From positions 1 through 6,048 of the forward strand of contig CAMFLN010000232.1 of the NCBI GenBank assembly GCA_945957305.1: DNA of 6,048 bases, written 5' to 3'. The position numbers were made by a program, and so were the translations under genes. Source of the stretch: an uncultured Planctomycetaceae bacterium (lineage in GTDB: Bacteria; Planctomycetota; Planctomycetia; Pirellulales; JACPPG01). This document shows positions 1-5,310 of this stretch, piece by piece. Position 1 is the first letter of the stretch, and each line of letters opens with the position of its first letter. The notes under the pieces were generated by a model, which worked only from the letters and a program-made list of their open reading frames with translations, did no database searches and was not told where the DNA came from.

Positions 1-925
1 GATTGAAACGAAACAGCTTACCAAACGATACGGCCATCTGATTGCGGTCAACGAAATCAATCTTTCGTTAAAAGAGGGCGACGTGTTCGGCTTCATCGGG
101 CCCAACGGCGCCGGCAAGACGACCACGATGCGCATCCTGGCGACGCTGCTGAATCCGACGCATGGCGAAGCGTACGTCTGCGGCTACTCGATTTATACCA
201 AGCCCAAAGAAATCCGCCGCGTCATCGGCTACATGCCCGACTTCTTCGGCGTGTACGACGACATGAAGGTCATCGAATACCTGGAGTTCTTCGCCGCGGC
301 TTATCGCATCAAAGGACCGGCGCGCCGCAAGATCTGCGACGAAGTGCTGGAACTGGTCGACTTGGGCTACAAGCGCGAAGCGTTCGTGACCAGCCTGTCG
401 CGCGGCATGACGCAGCGACTGGGCCTGGCCCGCGTCTTGCTGCACGACCCGCAGGTGCTGTTGCTCGACGAGCCGGCGAGCGGTTTAGATCCGCGCGCGC
501 GAATCGAGATTCGCGGACTGCTCAAAGAACTGCGCAACATGGGCAAGACAATCATGGTGTCGAGCCACATCCTGCCCGAGTTGGCGGACATCTGCAACAA
601 GATCGGCATCATCGAGCGTGGCGAGTTGCTGGTGAACTCGGACGTGGCCGAAGTGATGCGCAAAGTCCGCCATCAGCCGGTTTTGAAAGTGGGCATCGCC
701 GGTGACAGCGAGGGAGCCGCGAAACTGCTCTCGCAACACCAGGGGGTCGAGAAGATCGATACCTCGAACGGCGTGCTGACCGTCACGCTCGCGCCCGAGG
801 TGCAGGATTACAGTGACCTGCCCAGCCTGCTGATCGCCGCTGGGCATAAGTTGACGCTGTTCAAAGAAGAAGAAGTCAATCTGGAAACGGCCTTCATGGA
901 ATTGACGAAGGGCATCACTTCGTAG
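1..925 (+). CDS. ABC transporter ATP-binding protein (ABC-2 export type), first codon cut off
   Basis: This is the ATP-hydrolysing subunit of an ABC transporter and should work at the inner face of the membrane with a separate permease. The frame is open from base 2 and begins IETKQLTKRYG. Base 1 is a G, so the start is very probably an ATG whose first two bases lie outside the window, giving about 308 residues. Numbering from that Met, I see Walker A GPNGAGKTT (34-42), the signature LSRGM (133-137), Walker B VLLLDE with catalytic Glu158, the D-loop SGLD (161-164) and the switch His190. The Q-loop position holds Asp81 (YMPD) instead of Gln. The C-terminal ~90 residues form an extra domain ending ETAFMELTKG, as in ABC-2 drug, polysaccharide or Gld-type exporters. 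A GTG at base 83 lies inside Walker A's strand and cannot be the true start. No permease is in view and the substrate is unknown. The family call is secure. Confidence 0.95.
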   Translation, partial: IETKQLTKRYGHLIAVNEINLSLKEGDVFGFIGPNGAGKTTTMRILATLLNPTHGEAYVCGYSIYTKPKEIRRVIGYMPDFFGVYDDMKVIEYLEFFAAAYRIKGPARRKICDEVLELVDLGYKREAFVTSLSRGMTQRLGLARVLLHDPQVLLLDEPASGLDPRARIEIRGLLKELRNMGKTIMVSSHILPELADICNKIGIIERGELLVNSDVAEVMRKVRHQPVLKVGIAGDSEGAAKLLSQHQGVEKIDTSNGVLTVTLAPEVQDYSDLPSLLIAAGHKLTLFKEEEVNLETAFMELTKGITS

Positions 926-931
926 CTGGCC

Positions 932-1312
932 ATGAAATTCGCGCGCTGGACATTCCTGATCGCGGGGCTGGCTGGTGCGCCGGTATTGCTCGCGCTGTAT
1001 TTCCTCGAAGGGATTCTCGGCCGGCAGCTGCCGCCGGAGATCAATCATCCGGAACTCTACTACGGTTTCGTCGGCGTCACGCTCTCGTGGCAGATCGGCT
1101 ACGTGCTCATCGGGCTCGATCCGCTGCGTTATCGGCCGCTGATGCTGCTGGCGGCCTTCGCCAAGGGGTCCTTCGTCGCGGCGACGCTTGCGCTGGTTGC
1201 CGCCGGACGCGCTCCGGGAGCATTGGTGCCGGTCGTCGCTCCGGATGCGATTTTCGTGGTGCTCTTTTTGCTGGCTTTCCGCATAACGGGCAGCTCGCCC
1301 GACGATCGCTAG
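932..1312 (+). CDS. Conserved small membrane protein, four predicted TM helices, function unknown
   Basis: This 126-residue protein is very hydrophobic. Predicted membrane segments lie at about 7-29, 43-62, 70-91 and 100-116. The helix ends carry the conserved-looking motifs HPELYYGF (39-46), SWQIGY (52-57) and GLDPLRYRPLM (61-71). I recall this pattern (HPE-YxGF, W-Q, DP-RYRP) from short hypothetical membrane proteins in several phyla, but I know of no assigned function. The ATG lies 6 bases after the stop of the ABC ATPase on the same strand, so the two are probably co-transcribed and translationally coupled; no clear Shine-Dalgarno sequence precedes it. It is far too small to be a normal ABC-2 permease with six helices. 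It may be an accessory protein of the transporter, or just a neighbour. The stop codon lies inside an inverted repeat. Confidence 0.8.
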   Translation: MKFARWTFLIAGLAGAPVLLALYFLEGILGRQLPPEINHPELYYGFVGVTLSWQIGYVLIGLDPLRYRPLMLLAAFAKGSFVAATLALVAAGRAPGALVPVVAPDAIFVVLFLLAFRITGSSPDDR

Positions 1313-1320
1313 CGAGCTGC
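1290..1320. terminator. 9-bp perfect inverted repeat at the convergence point, possible bidirectional terminator
   Basis: GCAGCTCGC (1290-1298) is the exact reverse complement of GCGAGCTGC (1312-1320), with a 13-base loop between. The structure overlaps the stop codon of the four-helix protein and lies 12 bases past the stop of the converging amidohydrolase gene. A GC-rich stem at a tail-to-tail junction suits a shared terminator, but neither side has a T-run, so it is not a textbook intrinsic terminator. Confidence 0.35.
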
Positions 1321-1332
1321 ACTTCACCAGCT

Positions 1333-2292
1333 TCAGGCGAAGAAGACGCGCTCTGCCGTTTTGCGCAACAGCGACTGCCGTTCGTCAGCCGTGAGAAAAT
1401 CGAGCCGCGAGCGGATCAGTTCGATCGAATCACGATACGTGTGATGCCCCTGCACCTGGTAGGGGCAATCCGTGGCCCACATCAGCCGCTCGGCGCCGAA
1501 GCTGTCGCGCAGCTGGCGGATCATCGGGCCGAGATCCGTGTAAGGGGCCGCCTTTTTGCCGAGCGCGTAGAACGCGGACACTTTTACATAGGCATTTTTA
1601 TGCCGAGATAAAGCGCACAATTGTTCGAGGTCAGACGCGCGTATCTCGCCAGTCATTCCAACCCGGCCACAATGGTCGATCACAACAGGCGTCTCGGGAT
1701 ACTTGCCGCACATGCGATCGATGGCCGGCAGCGCGTCAGGGTTGACCAGGCAGCACATGGCCAGCTTTTCCTCGCCGCCGCACTTCCACATCGCCGCCAG
1801 GCCGGGCGAATCGAGCCAGTGATCGACTGGCATGTTGCGCGGATAAATGCGAAACCCGCGCACGCCGAGCGCTTTCAGGCGGCGCATTTCCTCTTGCGGG
1901 CGATTCTCCGAATCATCGATCACGGCGATGCCGGAAAACACGCCGCGGAAATTGCGAATCGTGTCGAGCATGTACGAATTGTCGAAGCCGTAAAAGCTCA
2001 TCTGCACCAGGGCAACGCGTGCCACGCCGCACGGCTTCATATGTTCGAACAGCTGCTCCGGTGTAAAGCTGGACGGCGCCATTTCCTCGCGCCGATAGCC
2101 GGCCGCGAGCGGATATTTCTGCGTATCGGGCGTCCACACGTGGACATGGGCGTCGATGGCGTCGTTTTTGCCGTCGCCATTAGGTGATTCGGCCATGCCG
2201 ACTCCTTGTGAAAGAGCGCCGCCGGCCACGGCCGCGGCACCCAAGGCCACATCGTGCAACAATTCCCGTCGTGTTAAATGGCGGCCTGTCAT
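1333..2292 (-). CDS. Tat-exported amidohydrolase family protein (Amidohydro_2, TIM-barrel metal hydrolase)
   Basis: This 319-residue protein belongs to the amidohydrolase-2 group, which contains 2-pyrone-4,6-dicarboxylate lactonase, L-fuconolactonase and decarboxylase-like enzymes. The N-terminus has the twin-arginine motif TRRELL (7-12), then an Ala/Gly-rich hydrophobic stretch (about 15-34) and a possible cleavage site after GMA (32-34), so it is probably exported folded through Tat. The barrel then starts with DAHVHVW, giving the HxH metal pair His49 and His51. His207 in VIDHCGR and the catalytic Asp275 in WATDCPY follow at the expected places. Length is normal for the family once the signal is removed. 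The ATG at 2292 is the start that gives the full Tat signal. It lies 42 bases downstream of the dehydrogenase stop and is the last gene of the minus-strand run. The family is well supported; the substrate (lactone, amide or carboxylate) is not determined. Confidence 0.9.
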   Translation of the reverse strand: MTGRHLTRRELLHDVALGAAAVAGGALSQGVGMAESPNGDGKNDAIDAHVHVWTPDTQKYPLAAGYRREEMAPSSFTPEQLFEHMKPCGVARVALVQMSFYGFDNSYMLDTIRNFRGVFSGIAVIDDSENRPQEEMRRLKALGVRGFRIYPRNMPVDHWLDSPGLAAMWKCGGEEKLAMCCLVNPDALPAIDRMCGKYPETPVVIDHCGRVGMTGEIRASDLEQLCALSRHKNAYVKVSAFYALGKKAAPYTDLGPMIRQLRDSFGAERLMWATDCPYQVQGHHTYRDSIELIRSRLDFLTADERQSLLRKTAERVFFA

Positions 2293-2323
2293 GCGAAGCT
2301 ACTCAACCGTGGGACAATCATCA

Positions 2324-2342
2324 TTATCGCGGGGTTATCGCG
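2324..2342. repeat. Short direct repeat (TTATCGCG twice) at the end of the dehydrogenase gene
   Basis: TTATCGCG occurs at 2324-2331 and again at 2335-2342, separated by three bases, so the period is 11. On the minus strand the first-transcribed copy spans the last codons and TAA stop of the dehydrogenase and the second lies in the gap before the amidohydrolase. It may be a small duplication or chance. I see no regulatory meaning. Confidence 0.4.
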
Positions 2343-3165
2343 TCAGCAGCCCGGCGTCGAGAACGAATTCCGAACCCGTTACATACCGCGCCGCGTCCGA
2401 CACCAGGAACAAGACGGCCTGCGCTACATCCGTAGGCTCGATCCACGGCACCGGCAGCAAATTGCCGGCCGAACGCTCGGCGACCTCGCGTGGGCTGAGT
2501 CGCTCGAGTGCGGCCAGCCCATCGTTCATCGGCGTATTGACGCCGGTCGGATGCAGCGACACGACGCGAATATTATGCGGCGCGAGCTCGATCGCCCAAG
2601 ATTTGGTCAATCCGGTCAGTCCCCATTTCGAAGCCGCATAGTGGCTCAAGCGCCCCATGCCGCGCAAGCCGGCGATCGAAGAGTTGTTGACGATCACGCC
2701 ACTTTTGCGCGCGATCATATGCGGAATCACGCGTCGCGCGACGAGCCAGGCCCCTTTGAGGTTGATATCGATCATCGAGTCCCACGCCTCTTCGGTCAGC
2801 TCGTGCGCCAGACCGTACCCACAGATGCCGGCATTGTTGAACAGGATGTCCAAGCGGCCGAACTTTTCGGCCGCTGTGTGGACCGCCGAAGTGACGGCCT
2901 TGTCGTCGCGCACGTCAGCGGCAAATACCAGGCATTCGACGCCGGCGCGTGCGCAGTCCGCGGCGAGCGATTCCAACTCGTCGGTCGTCCCCATCGTGTA
3001 ACCGGGGTAAGCGAGTGGCTTACCCACGTCGAGCGCCACGATGTGCGCGCCTGCTTGCGCCAGCGCCAGCGCCGTGGCGCGGCCTTGGCCGTGGGCCGCT
3101 CCGGTGATGATGGCCACACGATCGGCGAGGGAACGTTGATCTGGCCCGGTCGTTACTGCAGACAT
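2335..3165 (-). CDS. Short-chain dehydrogenase/reductase, resembling mycofactocin-coupled SDRs
   Basis: This 276-residue classical SDR should be a cytoplasmic NAD-dependent alcohol dehydrogenase or ketone reductase. The Rossmann fold carries the cofactor motif TGAAHGQGR (21-29). Asp46 at the end of the second strand (IVALD) favours NAD over NADP. ADVRD (83-87) and NNAG (110-113) follow, then the catalytic set Asn135, Ser163, Tyr176 and Lys180 with the usual 13- and 4-residue spacings. The GxGQGR variant, the roughly 15-residue insertion after Asp46 (KPLAYPGYTMGTTDEL) and the HPTGVNTPM motif near 206-214 resemble the carveol dehydrogenase/mycofactocin-coupled SDR branch, whose NAD stays tightly bound and is reoxidised by mycofactocin. 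That placement is from recalled family patterns. No clear Shine-Dalgarno precedes the ATG at 3165. The gene lies 48 bases after the AhpD-like gene and 42 before the amidohydrolase, so co-transcription is likely. Confidence 0.92.
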   Translation of the reverse strand: MSAVTTGPDQRSLADRVAIITGAAHGQGRATALALAQAGAHIVALDVGKPLAYPGYTMGTTDELESLAADCARAGVECLVFAADVRDDKAVTSAVHTAAEKFGRLDILFNNAGICGYGLAHELTEEAWDSMIDINLKGAWLVARRVIPHMIARKSGVIVNNSSIAGLRGMGRLSHYAASKWGLTGLTKSWAIELAPHNIRVVSLHPTGVNTPMNDGLAALERLSPREVAERSAGNLLPVPWIEPTDVAQAVLFLVSDAARYVTGSEFVLDAGLLTR

Positions 3166-3213
3166 TCGTAAAACGAGCTTTCCGAGGCAAAAAAGGAAAC
3201 GATCGCTGCTGCG

Positions 3214-3744
3214 CTATTTGCCCGAGCGGCGGTAAGGTTGCAGATACTCGTCGAGGTCGACGCGCAGCGCGTTATTGAAAACGTTGGTCGCGATCATCAT
3301 ACCGCCGAACGCGGTTAAGGCCACGATCTCGGGCTGCGCGAACTGCTGGCTCAGCCGTTTGAAAAGCTCGTCGGACACCCCGTTCGCGTCACGCACCAGT
3401 TGCCGTCCGTAGTCGACGACCAACTGCTCGCGCTCGTTCATCGCGAGCTGATCGGGATTCTCGCCGGCGTCGATCAGGATGCGGCGAAAGAAAGTCGAAC
3501 AAATCAAGCAATCGGTCGCTGCGGAAATCGCGTGGACGAAGAGCAACGTCGCGCGCGGTTCGAGAAACTTCTCGACTTCGGCGCGCAACGGATACCACTC
3601 CATAAGCGCGTCGAGCGCCGGCAGCGAGTGCGCCAGCGTGGCCTTCATGTTCGTCATGCGGCCATGCGCCGTAATGATGTGATCGAATGCCGCACGCGTG
3701 TCGGCCGTAGCGGTTTCCTGTTCAACGGGCGGAATGCGAGGCAT
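3214..3744 (-). CDS. Carboxymuconolactone decarboxylase / AhpD-like family protein
   Basis: This 176-residue, mainly helical protein has the layout of the CMD/AhpD-like family: an N-terminal PRIPPVE stretch, a helical core with a redox pair, and a C-terminal helix ending NVFNNALRVDLDEY. The pair is Cys79-x-x-Cys82 in TDCLICSTFF. In AhpD itself a His four residues after the second Cys relays protons; here that position is Phe86. Family members include the alkylhydroperoxidase AhpD, 4-carboxymuconolactone decarboxylase and many peroxidase-like proteins of unknown role. A thiol redox or peroxide-protective role is possible, and decarboxylase activity cannot be claimed. It has no signal peptide, so it should be cytoplasmic. 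It sits 35 bases after the DUF1501 stop and 48 before the dehydrogenase. The ATG at 3744 is supported by an upstream AGGAAG. Confidence 0.82.
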   Translation of the reverse strand: MPRIPPVEQETATADTRAAFDHIITAHGRMTNMKATLAHSLPALDALMEWYPLRAEVEKFLEPRATLLFVHAISAATDCLICSTFFRRILIDAGENPDQLAMNEREQLVVDYGRQLVRDANGVSDELFKRLSQQFAQPEIVALTAFGGMMIATNVFNNALRVDLDEYLQPYRRSGK

Positions 3745-3746
3745 GA

Positions 3747-3752
3747 CTTCCT
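3747..3752 (-). promoter_or_regulatory. Shine-Dalgarno sequence of the AhpD-like gene
   Basis: On the minus strand AGGAAG ends two bases before the ATG at 3744; its AGGA core is four bases from the start. The spacing is short, but this is the clearest ribosome binding site in the window and it supports the chosen start. Confidence 0.5.
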
Positions 3753-3779
3753 ATCGCTCTGAGGAGTGGGGACCTGACT

Positions 3780-5225
3780 TTAGAATAACTCGACGACCGG
3801 TCGTCCGCTCGCCAGTGAATGTGATCGGCCCTGACGATCGATGATTTGCTCGCGGGGGTCGATGCCCAAGCTGTGTAGTATCGTGGCGACGAGGTCCGGG
3901 GGCGTAACGCCGTTTTCTTTCACGTGGGCGGCCAATTCGTCCGACGCGCCAAAGACCTGGCCGCCGCGCACTCCTCCGCCGGCCAGCAGCACCGAATACG
4001 CGTGCGGCCAATGGTCGCGGCCGCTGGCATTGGTGGCCGAATTCATCACCACGCGGCCGATGCGCGGCGTGCGGCCAAACTCGCCCATGACGACGACTAA
4101 CGTCGTTTCGAGCAGCCCGCGTTCCTGCAGGTCGATCAACAAAGCCGACAGCGCGCGATCCAAGGGAGGAATGAGAATATTCTTCAGCGTCGAGAAGTTG
4201 TCCTTGTGCGTGTCCCAAAAGGGACTCTTCACGTCGCGGCCGTCGTCGTGCCAATTGACGGTAACCAAGGTCGCGCCGGCCTCGACCAATCGCCGCGCGA
4301 GCAACACCCCCTGCCCAAACGGCTCCTGTCCATAAAGTTCGCGGAGCCGGTCCGGTTCTTCATTCAGGTTGAACGCACGACGCGCCTGGGGTGATGTAAC
4401 TATGGCCATCGCCTGCCGATACAAAGCATCGAGCTGGTCGCACGGTTCTTGATCCGCCAGCCGACCTAACAATCCGTTGAACTCATTGAGCAGCGAACGC
4501 CGCGCCGCCAGGCGGTCGAACGTCATGCCGTCAGGCAGCTCGACGCCGGAAACGGCGAAGGACGTTCCTCCTTGCTCGGCGCGGACCAGCCAGGGATCGT
4601 AGGTCTTGCCCAGAAAGCCGGCGACTTCCCCCGCGTATTCATTCGGCAAATCAAGAAAGCGATTCCACCGGGGCAGAGTAACCGCGGGAGGAAAGTCAGC
4701 CCGCGGTCCTTGCACCCGCGCCACGATCGAGCCCAGCGACGGATGGTCGTCCGGCGCAGGAGCAGCGTCGAGATCGGGCCGCGCGTGCTCGCGTCCCGTG
4801 AACATGTAATACAGGCCGTAACCATGCCGGGGATGCAAATGATGCATCGAGCGAACAATCGCCAGCTTGTCCGTGTGCTGCGCAAGCTGCCCGAAGTGCT
4901 CGCAGATCTGGATACCTGGCACGCAGGTATCGATGGGCTTGAACTCGCCGCGAAAATCGGCCGGCGCGGCGGGTTTCATGTCCCACGTATCAAGCTGACT
5001 CGGCCCGCCGAACAAATAGATCAGAATGCAAGCCTGCGCGCGTCCCTCGGTGCGACGCACAATCGCGGGCGCCGTGTTTGCTTTCGCCGACGAGCGCCAC
5101 AGGTCCGGCAACGCCAAACCGAGCGCGCCGAGGCTGCCGATTTCCAGCAGTTCTCGGCGCGTGTATCCGCCGCAGGCGGTACGTGGTCGACCGTGCTTGC
5201 CTGTACGCCGATTGATGCGCAGCAT
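3780..5225 (-). CDS. DUF1501 domain-containing protein, Tat-exported, alkaline-phosphatase/sulfatase-like fold
   Basis: This 481-residue protein covers the whole DUF1501 family, which is greatly expanded in Planctomycetes, usually exported, and of unproven activity. After MLRINRRTGKHGRP it has a twin-arginine motif TRRELL (22-27) and a hydrophobic stretch (about 29-40). The mature part contains the family hallmarks FGGPSQLDTWDMKP (72-85), NWHDD (324-328), WDTHKDNF (337-344), GEFGRTP (381-387) and GRDHWP (402-407). Their Asp, His and Glu residues resemble the metal ligands of the alkaline phosphatase/sulfatase fold to which the family is related. I chose the ATG at 5225 because it gives the usual short lead before the Tat motif. 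A TTG at 5273 would add 16 residues (CKTLWGCAGG...) that look unlike family members. DUF1501 genes are commonly paired with DUF1549/DUF1553 (PSD1) cytochrome-like genes; none is next to this one. It is the likely first gene of the run ending with the amidohydrolase. Confidence 0.92.
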   Translation of the reverse strand: MLRINRRTGKHGRPRTACGGYTRRELLEIGSLGALGLALPDLWRSSAKANTAPAIVRRTEGRAQACILIYLFGGPSQLDTWDMKPAAPADFRGEFKPIDTCVPGIQICEHFGQLAQHTDKLAIVRSMHHLHPRHGYGLYYMFTGREHARPDLDAAPAPDDHPSLGSIVARVQGPRADFPPAVTLPRWNRFLDLPNEYAGEVAGFLGKTYDPWLVRAEQGGTSFAVSGVELPDGMTFDRLAARRSLLNEFNGLLGRLADQEPCDQLDALYRQAMAIVTSPQARRAFNLNEEPDRLRELYGQEPFGQGVLLARRLVEAGATLVTVNWHDDGRDVKSPFWDTHKDNFSTLKNILIPPLDRALSALLIDLQERGLLETTLVVVMGEFGRTPRIGRVVMNSATNASGRDHWPHAYSVLLAGGGVRGGQVFGASDELAAHVKENGVTPPDLVATILHSLGIDPREQIIDRQGRSHSLASGRPVVELF

Positions 5226-5310
5226 GTCGGTAAGCGTATCGCCGCCGGCGCAGCCCCACAAGGTTTTGCACAATCGACCAGGCAGAAACTATGGTCAAGT
5301 TCGCCGCAGA
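5226..5310 (-). other. 85-base gap upstream of the DUF1501 gene, likely site of its promoter
   Basis: This is the largest gap among the minus-strand genes and so the best place for a promoter of the DUF1501-to-amidohydrolase run. The only candidate I see is TTGACC (minus strand, 5293-5298), 17 bases before GATTGT (5270-5275), which matches TATAAT at only three positions. A 5-bp stem (GACCA 5276-5280, TGGTC 5292-5296) is also present, without a T-run. Neither is convincing. Confidence 0.3.

Noticed and set aside
485..1327. 280-residue open frame on the minus strand, antisense to the ABC ATPase and membrane protein genes
   Set aside because: Its composition is rich in Arg, Gln, His and Asp without any domain, it overlaps two genes with clear protein features, and it reads as a codon-bias shadow of GC-rich DNA.
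2278..3171. 297-residue open frame on the plus strand, antisense to the dehydrogenase
   Set aside because: It covers the SDR gene almost exactly and has an Arg/His/Gln-rich, motif-free translation. The minus-strand protein has every SDR catalytic residue.
3166..3213. Possible terminator between the AhpD-like and dehydrogenase genes (six T's on the minus strand, 3189-3194)
   Set aside because: No stable stem precedes the T-run; the small palindromes nearby (CGATCG, and TCGT/ACGA at 3166-3176) have stems of only 3-4 bp.
5226..5273. Extended DUF1501 start at a TTG (5273)
   Set aside because: The 16 added residues precede the typical MLRINRRTG opening, push the Tat motif further from the N-terminus, and have no Shine-Dalgarno support.
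5270..5298. Possible sigma-70 promoter on the minus strand (TTGACC, 17-base spacer, GATTGT)
   Set aside because: The -35 element is reasonable but the -10 element matches only three of six consensus bases, so chance is likely.
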